Origin: Acidimicrobiia bacterium
Lineage (GTDB): Bacteria; Actinomycetota; Acidimicrobiia; IMCC26256; PALSA-610
Reading direction: 5' to 3'
Assembly (NCBI GenBank): GCA_036271555.1
Contig: DATBAK010000066.1
Coordinates: 1-64,000, forward strand
DNA: 64,000 nucleotides
The stretch's first letter is position 1. Each line of letters opens with the position of its first letter. Both the position numbers and the translations under genes were made by a program. Shown in pieces: positions 56,620-64,000 of this stretch. The notes under the pieces are model-generated. The model did not search any database. It was given only the letters and a program-made list of their open reading frames with translations, and was not told where the DNA came from.

Positions 56620-57669
56620 TCAGCCGCGGTAGGCGTCGGTGATCCCCTTTCCGGTGATCGCGTCGAGGACCAGATACGCATTCGTGAACTCGCACGCGGG
56701 TCGCGGCGTGGTCGTGACCCCGGGCGGCGGCGGGCCCGGGCCCTGAAAGCCGTCGAACGCGAGGTGTTGCTCCTCGAGCACCCACGCGAGAACGTGACCG
56801 CCCGCGGACGGAGAGGACGAGTAGTACCCGAGCAGGAGTCGCGCGGAGCGAGCCGGTTGCGGGTGCCCACCGGTCAGCGCCTGCCATGCGGTCGTCGCCG
56901 GGACGCGTGAGACGACTCCGGGCGCGGGATCGAGTCGCCCGAAGTCGCCGAGCGCGGTCGTCTTCGTGATCCTTTGCGGCGCGGGCATCGCGAGCCCCGG
57001 CGCGTCGAGATCGGCCTGCGTGCACAGGTCTCGAGCGACCGTCGTCGGCGGCGCGGCAACCGGCGGAAGCGGGATGCGGTAGACGCGACCGAACTGCCAC
57101 AGGTCGATCGGCTCGCGACGGAACGCGAAGCTCCGGACTCCGTGCGTCGAGGGGTCCCACTCGTACAGCAACGCGCGCCCCGGCTTCATCGGCGCGAGCG
57201 AGCATCCGCAGGTGAACGTCGTGCCCGTCAGTTGGATCACGTCGATGGCGAGATCGTCGGGCGTGTCGTCCGAGACCACGGGCGTCGCCGAGGTGCGGAA
57301 CGCGCCCCATGTCGTCTTCACGACCTCGGCGCGAACGAGCGCGGGTTGCGCCGCACGGTCACGATTGGAGACTGCGAGCTTCTGCATGCGCGCGAGGTCG
57401 GGGAACATCGAGACGCGCGCAGTCGGGACACCGCGCGGCGCGGCCGTCGGGCGCGTGCCGACGCGCACACCGGTGTCGGGCCTTGCGGCCGCGACGACGA
57501 GCGTGACGACGAGCACGATGACGGCAACCGACGAGCCGACGGCGGTACCGCGCCGTGCCCGTCGGATCCGCGACCCGCGCGCGATCGCGCGCTCGACGAT
57601 CGCGTCGGCGTCGACCGCCGTCGTCCGCGATTCGTACGACGCACGCAGCTTCTCCACGACATCCGTCAT
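56620..57669 (-). CDS. membrane-anchored partner of the downstream-listed sigma factor (unknown fold)
   Basis: A 349-residue protein with a cytoplasmic N-terminus of ~40 residues (VVEKLRASYESRTTAVDADA), one transmembrane helix at about 42-62 (GTAVGSSVAVIVLVVTLVVA), and a ~280-residue external domain with no clear homologue. The N-terminal segment resembles the short cytoplasmic heads of partners of SigE-like factors. The ATG overlaps the stop of the sigma gene by 4 bp, so they are coupled. A role in holding or sensing for the sigma factor is inferred. Confidence 0.62.
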   Translation of the reverse strand: MTDVVEKLRASYESRTTAVDADAIVERAIARGSRIRRARRGTAVGSSVAVIVLVVTLVVAAARPDTGVRVGTRPTAAPRGVPTARVSMFPDLARMQKLAVSNRDRAAQPALVRAEVVKTTWGAFRTSATPVVSDDTPDDLAIDVIQLTGTTFTCGCSLAPMKPGRALLYEWDPSTHGVRSFAFRREPIDLWQFGRVYRIPLPPVAAPPTTVARDLCTQADLDAPGLAMPAPQRITKTTALGDFGRLDPAPGVVSRVPATTAWQALTGGHPQPARSARLLLGYYSSSPSAGGHVLAWVLEEQHLAFDGFQGPGPPPPGVTTTPRPACEFTNAYLVLDAITGKGITDAYRG

Positions 57670-58169
57670 GACGACTCCTCTCCGAGCGCGAGGCGCAGCT
57701 TCGCGAGGCCCTTCGCGGCCTGGCTCTTGACGGTGCCGACCGAGCAGTGCAGCAGCGCCGCGGTCTCGAGCTCGCTGCGGTCCTCGCAGTACCGAAGCAC
57801 GACGACCGCGCGCTGGCGGGGCGGCAGCGCGCGGAGCGCGCTCCACAGTGGCTCCGCGGGATCGAGCATCGTGTCACTCGACTCGGCGACGAACGCCGGA
57901 GCGGGCGCGACGGCCACGCCCGCGCGCCGACGCCGGCGTCGCCACTCCCCGATCTGCGTGTTCACCATCACGCGCCGGACGTAGCCCTCGGGGTCGTCAC
58001 GGCGCTCGACGCGCGGCCACGCGGCCCACGTCCGCGCGAGCGCGGTCTGCACGAGGTCCTCGGCGCCGTCGGCGCCCGCGAGCGCGGCACCGAAGCGCAC
58101 GAGCGCGTCCATGCGCGCGTGCGCCCACTCCGCGAACCCTTCGCGATCGGATGTCGAGCTCGCCGCCAT
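57666..58169 (-). CDS. SigE-family ECF sigma factor
   Basis: A 167-residue sigma factor. Region 2: EWAHARMDALVRFGAALAGA, AEDLVQTALARTWAAWPRV and EGYVRRVMVNTQIGEWRRRR. Region 4: LPPRQRAVVVLRYCEDRSEL, ETAALLHCSVGTVKSQAAKG. The 51-bp gap upstream holds a sequence like an ECF promoter (GCAACC, 16 bp, CGTCC), so it may drive its own gene. The membrane partner follows with a 4-bp overlap. Confidence 0.85.
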   Translation of the reverse strand: MAASSTSDREGFAEWAHARMDALVRFGAALAGADGAEDLVQTALARTWAAWPRVERRDDPEGYVRRVMVNTQIGEWRRRRRRAGVAVAPAPAFVAESSDTMLDPAEPLWSALRALPPRQRAVVVLRYCEDRSELETAALLHCSVGTVKSQAAKGLAKLRLALGEESS

Positions 58170-58179
58170 CGCCCCCCAA

Positions 58180-58206
58180 GGACGCGAACCGTCCCCGACA
58201 GGTTGC
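58180..58206 (-). promoter_or_regulatory. candidate ECF-type autoregulated promoter
   Basis: On the minus strand GCAACC (58206-58201), a 16-bp spacer and CGTCC (58184-58180) match the general ECF pattern of an AAC-containing -35 and a CGTC-type -10. The start codon is 10 nt further on. Confidence 0.4.
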
Positions 58207-58220
58207 CCCAGCGGCGGATG

Positions 58221-58682
58221 TCAGCCCATGGAGGCCGCGGCGCGGTGGATCGCCGAGCGGATCCGGAAGTAGGTGCCGCAGCGGCAGACGTTCTCGAGCG
58301 CGTCGATATCGGCGTCGGTCGGGTGCGGGTTCCCGGCGAGCAAGGCGGCCGCGGCCATGATCTGGCCGGGCTGGCAGTAGCCGCACTGCGCGACGTCCTC
58401 GTCGATCCACGCCTGCTGCACCGGATGCAGCGTCTCACCGTCGGCGAGCCCCTCGATGGTCGTGACGGCGTGGCCCGCGCACTCGCTCACCGGGGTGATG
58501 CACGGGTTGAACGCGGCGCCGTCGAGATGACTCGTGCACGCCTTGCACACGCCGACGCCGCAGCCGTACTTCGGACCGGTCACGCCGAGCACGTCGCGCA
58601 ACACCCACAGCAGCGGCTCGTCGGCGGCCGTGACGTCGACCGTCGTCGACTCGCCGTTGAGCACGAACGTGACGGTCGGCAT
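58221..58682 (-). CDS. 2Fe-2S subunit of a molybdenum hydroxylase (isoquinoline 1-oxidoreductase alpha-like)
   Basis: A 153-residue protein with two 2Fe-2S clusters. The plant-ferredoxin cluster uses [16 protein letters not shown], and the C-terminal cluster uses CGYCQPGQ and CRCGTYFRI. It carries electrons from the Mo centre of the large subunit. The ATG lies one base after the large-subunit stop (TGACATG). The Ior type uses an external acceptor and lacks a FAD subunit, which fits this two-gene layout. Confidence 0.9.
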   Translation of the reverse strand: MPTVTFVLNGESTTVDVTAADEPLLWVLRDVLGVTGPKYGCGVGVCKACTSHLDGAAFNPCITPVSECAGHAVTTIEGLADGETLHPVQQAWIDEDVAQCGYCQPGQIMAAAALLAGNPHPTDADIDALENVCRCGTYFRIRSAIHRAAASMG

Positions 58683-58683
58683 G

Positions 58684-60864
58684 TCAGGCGCTCCTCACGA
58701 TCGGGAAGCTGAACGGCGTCGAACCGGTCGCGCGCGCGTACGCGTTCGCGACCGCTGCCGCGGCCGCGGGGAACCCGAGCTCCCCCGCGCCGCCGGGGTC
58801 GCCGGTCGGCGGCATGACCGTCACGTCGATCTCGAGTGGGCTCTGGTTCATGCGCGCGAAGTGGTAGTCGGAGTAGCTGCCTTCGCGCACCGCGCCGTTG
58901 TCGACGTGGAGCCCCGCGTACAACGTCATCGACAGGCCGTCGGTCAGCACGCCCTGCACCTGCGCTTCGAGGCCGCGCGGGTTCACCGCGCGACCGACGT
59001 CGACCGCGCACACGCCCTTCATGACGCGTGGTGCGCCGACATCGCGGCAGTCGATCTCGACGAGATACGCGACGACCGATTTGTACTCCTTGTGGATCGC
59101 GATCCCCTGTGCGGTTCCGGGCGCCATCGACCGACCCCATTGCCCGATGCGAGCAACTTGGTTCATCACCGCGAGCGAGCGCGCGTCCATCAACGTCTTG
59201 CGGCGAAACGCGAGGGGATCGACATGCAGCGAGCGCGCGATCTCGTCGACCATCACCTCGTTCGCCATCGCGGCCTGACCCGAGTAGATCGAGCGCCACG
59301 ACCCCGTCGGGAACGCGAGCGGCACATCGGTGAGCGTCTGCGTCACCGCGCCGAAGTCGTACGGCATGTTCTGCGTGAGCGCGAACACCGTCTGCGTGAC
59401 GCCGGGGCTCAAGATGTTCATGCCCGCCGCGGTCAACGCCTCGCCGAGACCGTGCGAGAAGTCGACGGGCAGCGTCGCATGCCGGTGCTCGTAGGTGAGC
59501 ACCCTGCCGAGCAGCGTGGTCGCGCGCACCTTGTGATGACTCGCCGGTCGCATGCGCCCGTGGCGCATGTCGTCGTTGCGCGTCCACATGAGACGGACCG
59601 GCCGGCGCAACGCCTTGGAGATCTGCGCGGCCTCGATCGCAGGCTCGAAGAAGAGCCGGTGCCCGAAGGACCCGCCCGCGCGCACGACGTGCAGCGTCAC
59701 CTTGTCGGCCGGAAGTCCGATCGCGGCCGCGACCGCCTGACTCGCGACGATCGGGCTCTTGGCGCCGTACCAGAGCTCGGCCGAGGTCGCGCGTACGTCG
59801 GCGACACACGTGTGCACCTCGAGCGGCGCGTGGGGTGCGAACGCGAAGTCGAACTCGCGCGTGACCGAGAGGCTGCCGAGCGGTGGCGCGACGAACGGCG
59901 GTGCGGCCGCGCGCAGCTTGGCGGTGATCTGCGCGTCCGACAACGCCGCGTTCGGACCGAGGTTCCACGTGATGCGGATCGCGTCGCGCGCCGCTTGCGC
60001 CTGATCGAAGGTCTGAGCCGCGACCGCGATGCCGCTCGGGATCTGCGCGATGCCGAGCACACCGGGCATCACGCGCGCCGCGGTCGCGTCGTACGACCCG
60101 ACCGAGCCGCCGATCGTCGGTGGCCGTGCGACGACCGTCGGTGCCGCCGCCACGGGCAGGTCGAGCGCGTACTTCGCCGCACCGGTGACGATGTCGCGAG
60201 CGTCGAGTCGCGTGGTCGGCGTGCCGATCACGGAGAACTGGCTCGGATCCTTCGGCGCGGGCGACACCGCGGGAACCGTCACCTTCGCAGCGGCCGCGGA
60301 GAGCGATCCGTAGGTCGCGCTGCGGCCGTCGCGCGTGAAGACCTTCGTGTCGCGCGTCGTCAGGGTCGACGCGTCGACCTTGAATCGCTGCGCCGCGGCG
60401 GTCACGAGCCGGGCGCGCGCCGCCGCCGCGACCGTGCGCATCGGCGCGTAGAGCGAGTGCACGGAGTTCGACCCACCGGTGAGTTGGTTCCAGAGCAGCT
60501 CAGGACGGGCGTCGTCGAGCACGACGTCGAGGGTCTCGAGCCCGGCGTCGAGCTCCTCGGCGGCGACCATGCCCATCGCGGTCGAGATGCCCTGGCCGAC
60601 CTCGGCGCGGGGCACGTGCACGACCACCCGGTTCGCCGCGGTGATCTCGATGATCAGCAGATACGCGGTCGGCGCCGCGGCGAGGTTGAGCGCGTCGCTG
60701 AGGTCGACGAGGTCCGAGGGTGTCGGAGACGCGGCTGCCGACGACGCCCATCCGAGGTCGTCGACGGCCTTCACCGCCATCGTCAGCACCGGCGCGGCGA
60801 CGACGTAGGTGAGAAACCTCCGGCGAGAGAAGGCGTGCGCGCCGGTCGGTGCCTCGGTCGCCAT
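58684..60864 (-). CDS. molybdopterin subunit of a molybdenum hydroxylase (isoquinoline 1-oxidoreductase beta-like)
   Basis: A 726-residue exported enzyme. The start has a Tat motif ([19 protein letters not shown]), so the complex folds with its cofactors before export. [55 protein letters not shown] and GWRSIYSG-like [20 protein letters not shown] match IorB-type molybdopterin binding, and [20 protein letters not shown] carries the catalytic Glu. A GGGGGGA Shine-Dalgarno fixes the start at 60864. Substrate could be an aldehyde or N-heterocycle. Confidence 0.9.
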   Translation of the reverse strand: MATEAPTGAHAFSRRRFLTYVVAAPVLTMAVKAVDDLGWASSAAASPTPSDLVDLSDALNLAAAPTAYLLIIEITAANRVVVHVPRAEVGQGISTAMGMVAAEELDAGLETLDVVLDDARPELLWNQLTGGSNSVHSLYAPMRTVAAAARARLVTAAAQRFKVDASTLTTRDTKVFTRDGRSATYGSLSAAAAKVTVPAVSPAPKDPSQFSVIGTPTTRLDARDIVTGAAKYALDLPVAAAPTVVARPPTIGGSVGSYDATAARVMPGVLGIAQIPSGIAVAAQTFDQAQAARDAIRITWNLGPNAALSDAQITAKLRAAAPPFVAPPLGSLSVTREFDFAFAPHAPLEVHTCVADVRATSAELWYGAKSPIVASQAVAAAIGLPADKVTLHVVRAGGSFGHRLFFEPAIEAAQISKALRRPVRLMWTRNDDMRHGRMRPASHHKVRATTLLGRVLTYEHRHATLPVDFSHGLGEALTAAGMNILSPGVTQTVFALTQNMPYDFGAVTQTLTDVPLAFPTGSWRSIYSGQAAMANEVMVDEIARSLHVDPLAFRRKTLMDARSLAVMNQVARIGQWGRSMAPGTAQGIAIHKEYKSVVAYLVEIDCRDVGAPRVMKGVCAVDVGRAVNPRGLEAQVQGVLTDGLSMTLYAGLHVDNGAVREGSYSDYHFARMNQSPLEIDVTVMPPTGDPGGAGELGFPAAAAAVANAYARATGSTPFSFPIVRSA

Positions 60865-60947
60865 CGCGGTCCCCCCGTGGCTGGCAGCGGTGGCCGCACC
60901 GTTCCCCGCAACGGCGGGGCCCAAACTCGAAGCGGCGATCGGTGGGG

Positions 60948-62264
60948 TCAGCCGGCTCGGCGGAGCACGCCGAGCAGCGTCGGCGCCGCGATCACCACGG
61001 CCCCGAAGGTCTCGGCGTGCTCGCGGACCCAGCCGTCGGACGACGCGACGACCACCGGCACCGTCGGCGGGGTCGCGGCAACGGCCTCCACCACGACCGA
61101 GTCGGCCTCGTCGGCGGCCGGCGAGAACGCGACCCGGACTCCGCGCCGTTTCCGCTGCCCGAAGACCGGCGTGTCGTCACCGTCGAACACGACGACGATC
61201 TCGGGCCCGCAGCGGAGGTGGAGCGCCTCGAGCGCGCGAACGAGCCATTCGCGCTCGGTCGCGAGGGAACCGCCCGCTGCCGCGGCCTTCGTCACGTTGT
61301 AGCCGTCGACGACGAGGACGACCGCGGCATCGCGCAACATCGCGTCGGCACCCTCGATGCTGTCGGCGAAGAGACCGCCGGGCAGCGCGGGCTGCACGCG
61401 CCCACCCCGGCGGCGGCGCGCGGCCTGACCACGGGCCGGCACCTCGACGACACGCTCGGGCGTCGGAGGCGGCGGCCGCGGCTGCTCGACCTCTCGCCGC
61501 AGCTCGCCGTTCGCGCGCTCGAGCGCGCGCACGCGATCGAGCGACTCGCCGTGCTGCGACTCCGCCCGTTTCGCGCGGACGTTCGCGCGAGCACGCGCGC
61601 CCTCGGCACGTTCGAGCTGCGCGCGCACATCGTGCAACTCGCCCTCGATCGCGTCGACACGCGCACGCAGACCGTCGCGCTCCTCCACGAGCGCGGCGTC
61701 TTGGCGCGACTCACGCCGTTCGCGCCGCGCCGCGCGCAGCTGCTCGACGAGTTCGTCGCGCTCCCGCGCGAGCTCGTCGCGCGCCGCCGTGAGCCGCCGC
61801 TGCGCCTCCCGCTCGCGTTCTCGCGCCCGCTCCGCCGTGCGCGTGTCGTCGGCGCGCGACTCGGAAGCCTGCGCGTCGAGCGCGAGCGAGATCCCGATCC
61901 CGACGTCGACACCTTCGGGCTCGGCCGCGACCAGCGCGCTCGTGAGCAGCGCGAGCTCGTGTCGCTGCGCCGCACTGCTCGCGATCGCGAGCGCTCCCGC
62001 GAGCGTCCACCCGTCGACGAGCGCGCGCACGTCCTCACGCGCGGCGAAGGTCTCGAACAGCGCGCGCCGGAAGTCGGCGTCCGCGTCGAGAGCCTCGCGG
62101 AGCTGGCGCCGCGCGGGTCCCCGCGCGAGGCCTCGACGGTCGAATCCGACCAATGATCGGGCGGCTGTGGGCACTTCGTCGGGCGTTCGCGCCTGCACCG
62201 CCGCACCGGCCGCGTCGAGCAACGGGGCGAGCAAGCGATCAGGCAGTGCGGCGAGGTCGACCAT
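60948..62264 (-). CDS. NYN-domain (YacP-like) putative RNase with coiled-coil region
   Basis: A 438-residue protein. The first ~120 residues are helical (LPDRLLAPLLDAAGAAVQAR, FRRALFETFAAREDVRALVD). Residues ~130-275 are a long, Arg/Glu-rich coiled coil. The C-terminal ~130 residues form a NYN PIN-like domain: VVLVVDGYNVTKAAAAGG (first Asp), VVFDGDDTPVFGQRKRRG and ADEADSVVVEAVAATPPTVP with further acids, VVVASSDGWVREHAETFGA. It is probably a ribonuclease that acts on structured or ribosome-bound RNA. Close family members lie near rRNA processing genes. Confidence 0.78.
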   Translation of the reverse strand: MVDLAALPDRLLAPLLDAAGAAVQARTPDEVPTAARSLVGFDRRGLARGPARRQLREALDADADFRRALFETFAAREDVRALVDGWTLAGALAIASSAAQRHELALLTSALVAAEPEGVDVGIGISLALDAQASESRADDTRTAERAREREREAQRRLTAARDELARERDELVEQLRAARRERRESRQDAALVEERDGLRARVDAIEGELHDVRAQLERAEGARARANVRAKRAESQHGESLDRVRALERANGELRREVEQPRPPPPTPERVVEVPARGQAARRRRGGRVQPALPGGLFADSIEGADAMLRDAAVVLVVDGYNVTKAAAAGGSLATEREWLVRALEALHLRCGPEIVVVFDGDDTPVFGQRKRRGVRVAFSPAADEADSVVVEAVAATPPTVPVVVASSDGWVREHAETFGAVVIAAPTLLGVLRRAG

Positions 62265-62398
62265 GAACGTCCGCGTGTTGTGAAGATGTTGCAACCGGGC
62301 CCGGGCGCCCCCGAGGGGCGGGCAGGACTGACCGTAGACTGACGCCGCCATCGGTCCGAACGGCCGCACCGGCGCGAGAACGGGAGGGGTATCGCACC

Positions 62399-62815
62399 AT
62401 GCAGGCACGCTACGAGGAGCTGTCGCTCGACACGCAGGGCGACGGGGAGATCCTCGACCTCACCGCGGACGCGCAGAAGGCGCTCGCCAACGCCGGCTTC
62501 CGCGACGGCCTGTGCACGGTGTTCGTGGCGCACTCCACGTGCGGCATCACGATGATCGAGTGCGAGCCCGGCTGCAACGCCGATCTGAACCGCATCCTCG
62601 AGCAGATCGCGCCGCAGGACGCCGACTGGCGGCACAACGAGTTGAACGCCGACTCGAACGGTCACTCGCATGCACGCGCCGCGCTCATCGGCCCGTCGGT
62701 CACGATCCCGTTCGCCAACGGCGAGCTCATGCTCGGCACCTGGCAGAAGATCGTGTGCGTCGACTTCGACGACCGGCCGCGCTCGCGCCGCGTCGTCGTC
62801 CAGCTCCTCGGCTGA
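62399..62815 (+). CDS. YjbQ/UPF0047 family protein (secondary thiamine-phosphate synthase)
   Basis: A 138-residue protein. GLCTVFVAHSTCGITMIECE gives the conserved His, and WRHNELNADSNGHSHARAAL gives the other metal ligands. ALIGPSVTIPFANGELMLGT and GTWQKIVCVDFDDRPRSRRV close the fold. Family members can rescue thiamine-phosphate synthase mutants by a side activity; the physiological role is unclear. It is a second thiamine-related gene in the window. GGGAGGGG is the Shine-Dalgarno and TAGACT (62335-62340) a possible -10. Confidence 0.88.
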   Translation: MQARYEELSLDTQGDGEILDLTADAQKALANAGFRDGLCTVFVAHSTCGITMIECEPGCNADLNRILEQIAPQDADWRHNELNADSNGHSHARAALIGPSVTIPFANGELMLGTWQKIVCVDFDDRPRSRRVVVQLLG

Positions 62816-62818
62816 GGC

Positions 62819-63052
62819 CTACGCCGACGGAACCTCGGAGTCGCTGACCGCGGCGATCTGCTCGATCGCGTCGCCGCTCGCGGAGCACCACCGGCACGTC
62901 ACCCGCTCGATCGTCTCGGCGAGCTTCTCCTCGTCCTCGATCGTGAGGTCGCCGGCCACGCTGAAGTGGTGGAACTCGCGCGTCCGCCGCTGCACCACGA
63001 CGTCGAAGCGGGTGAGGTTGCCGCAGGCCGAACAGCGGTAGCGCATCGTCAT
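62819..63052 (-). CDS. small zinc-ribbon-like protein
   Basis: A 77-residue protein. [20 protein letters not shown] gives the first CxxC and [20 protein letters not shown] the second, so it can form a zinc ribbon. Between them lies a helical [20 protein letters not shown] segment. Unknown function; similar short proteins are common in actinobacteria. TACGAT lies 9 nt before ATG 63052, with no Shine-Dalgarno. It diverges from the exonuclease gene with an SOS-box-bearing spacer. Confidence 0.7.
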   Translation of the reverse strand: MTMRYRCSACGNLTRFDVVVQRRTREFHHFSVAGDLTIEDEEKLAETIERVTCRWCSASGDAIEQIAAVSDSEVPSA

Positions 63053-63090
63053 CGGCGCGGGATCGTACTCCCGGGACACCGACCCTCGAT

Positions 63091-63121
63091 CGAACATACG
63101 TGCGCTCCGAACGTCTGTTCG
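63091..63121. promoter_or_regulatory. SOS (LexA) box of the exonuclease gene, with an imperfect second box
   Basis: CGAACGTCTGTTCG (63108-63121) fits the actinobacterial/Bacillus-type LexA consensus CGAACnnnnGTTCG perfectly. CGAACATACGTGCG (63091-63104) has one mismatch. The perfect box abuts the TATACC -10 element (63122-63127) 10 nt before the ATG, so LexA would block transcription. Confidence 0.75.
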
Positions 63122-63137
63122 TATACCGTGGCGACGC

Positions 63138-64000
63138 ATGGTCACCGTCGCGAGCCCCTTCCCCGGCTTCGCCTCCGAGCCGGCCGTGTTGCCGGCGCTG
63201 CGCCAGGCGTCGCTCGACGACCTCGGCACGCCGCTCTCGGAGGTCACGTTCGTCGTCCTCGACCTCGAGACGACCGGCGGCTCACCCGCCGACTGCGAGA
63301 TCACCGAGGTCGGCGCGGTGAAGCTGCGCGGCGGCGAGTGTCTGGGCCGCTTCGAGACGCTCGTGAACCCGGGCGTCCCGATCCCGCCGCTCATCACGGT
63401 GCTCACCGGCATCACCGAGGCGATGGTGCTGCCCGCGCCGCGCATCGCGGAAGTGCTGCCGCCGTTGCTCGAGTTCGTCGGCGAGGCGGTGATCGTCGGC
63501 CACAACATCCGGTTCGACCTCGCGTTCCTCGACGCCGCGCTCGTCGCGCACGATCGGCCGCGCCTCACGAACCGGCACGTCGACACGCTCGGCATCGCGC
63601 GCCGCCTCGTGCGCGACGACGTGCCGAACCTGCGGCTCTCGACGCTCGCGCGCCACCTGCGCGTGCCGACCGAGCCGAACCACCGCGCCTTCGCCGACGC
63701 GCAGGCGACGGCCGAGGTGCTCCACGCGCTGCTCGAACGCGCGGCCGCGTTCGGCGTGCTCGGCCTCGACGACCTGCTCGCGCTCCCCACGATGCGCGCG
63801 CACCCCTCGGCCGCGAAGCTCGCGCTCACGACCCGGCTCCCGCGCGCTCCGGGCGTCTACATGTTCCGCGATCGCGACGGCCGTGTCCTGTACGTCGGCA
63901 AGGCCACGAACCTGCGGGCGCGTGTGCGCTCGTACTTCTCGAGTGACGACCGCCGCAAAGTGCCGCAGCTGCTGCGCGAGACCGTGTCGATCGACCATCT
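63138..64000 (+). CDS. DEDD 3'-5' exonuclease with C-terminal GIY-YIG (UvrC-like) domain, 3' truncated
   Basis: The visible 287 residues run off the window. Residues 35-200 form a DnaQ-type exonuclease: [20 protein letters not shown] (ExoI Asp-Glu), [20 protein letters not shown] (ExoII) and [20 protein letters not shown] (ExoIII His-Asp). From about residue 235, [20 protein letters not shown] and [14 protein letters not shown] start a GIY-YIG nuclease domain like the UvrC N-terminus. This matches the Rv2191-type proteins in actinobacteria. A LexA box on its promoter supports a DNA-repair role. Expression is probably leaderless. Confidence 0.9.
   Translation, partial: MVTVASPFPGFASEPAVLPALRQASLDDLGTPLSEVTFVVLDLETTGGSPADCEITEVGAVKLRGGECLGRFETLVNPGVPIPPLITVLTGITEAMVLPAPRIAEVLPPLLEFVGEAVIVGHNIRFDLAFLDAALVAHDRPRLTNRHVDTLGIARRLVRDDVPNLRLSTLARHLRVPTEPNHRAFADAQATAEVLHALLERAAAFGVLGLDDLLALPTMRAHPSAAKLALTTRLPRAPGVYMFRDRDGRVLYVGKATNLRARVRSYFSSDDRRKVPQLLRETVSIDH

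Overview
This is a 64 kb piece of a high-GC chromosome from an actinobacterium, most likely an uncultured member of Acidimicrobiia. The evidence is the strong GC codon bias, many GTG and TTG starts, an actinobacterial set of acyl-CoA enzymes, an SCO6745-type protein, a mycothiol-type maleylpyruvate isomerase homologue, an F420-type LLM oxidoreductase, and three secreted proteins with the 42-residue GYW repeat that I associate with Acidimicrobiia. The lineage is inferred from gene content. No rRNA, tRNA, CRISPR array, prophage or transposase is visible.

Layout. 1-3.3 kb: end of an amidohydrolase, an alpha-methylacyl-CoA racemase, a class III adenylate cyclase, a zinc-ribbon protein and a small membrane protein. 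3.3-7.5 kb: a thiamine salvage operon on the minus strand (TPP riboswitch, thiamine pyrophosphokinase, ThiB, ThiP, ThiQ). 7.6-9.2 kb: a TetR regulator with its own operator, overlapping an NAD(P)-dependent reductase. 9.3-18.3 kb: two GYW-repeat proteins flanking a FadD19-like acyl-CoA synthetase, a KstR-like repressor, an alkylsulfatase-like hydrolase, a lipoate-ligase-like protein and an SDR. 18.4-23.8 kb: a molybdopterin oxidoreductase, Tag glycosylase, an MBL hydrolase and a P450. 23.8-31 kb: a third GYW-repeat protein, acyl-CoA dehydrogenases, an acyl-CoA ligase, a sigma/anti-sigma pair and a MaoC-like hydratase. 31-44 kb: citrate synthase, a 2OG dioxygenase, a beta-oxidation operon (acyl-CoA dehydrogenase, crotonase, CoA-transferase, DUF35, thiolase), an aminotransferase, a fused CoA-transferase and an orphan ClpC N-domain protein. 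44-56 kb: more acyl-CoA dehydrogenases, a second sigma factor, an LLM oxidoreductase, a thiolase, a fused EtfB-EtfA, DoxX, a second P450 and an amidohydrolase. 56-64 kb: a third sigma factor with a membrane partner, a two-subunit isoquinoline-oxidoreductase-like molybdoenzyme, a NYN-domain protein, YjbQ, and the start of an SOS-boxed DnaQ/UvrC-like nuclease.

How the genes fit together. Racemase, acyl-CoA ligases, five acyl-CoA dehydrogenases, hydratases, thiolases, CoA-transferases, an electron-transfer flavoprotein and two P450s form a dispersed set for oxidising branched or sterol-like acyl chains. A KstR-type repressor with a KstR-like operator supports that reading, although the substrate is not proven.

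Regulation and repeats are the most unusual part. About 17 genes have a TAnnnT box 6-10 nt upstream of the start codon and little or no Shine-Dalgarno, which suggests widespread leaderless transcription. A palindrome CTGAC-N6-GTCAG sits on three separate promoters (P450, acyl-CoA dehydrogenase, amidohydrolase). An 85-86 bp, two-hairpin element that carries its own Shine-Dalgarno sits at three gene junctions that look like former ATGA/GTGA overlaps. A second, REP-like family with a GAGGCGTC core fills many intergenic gaps.
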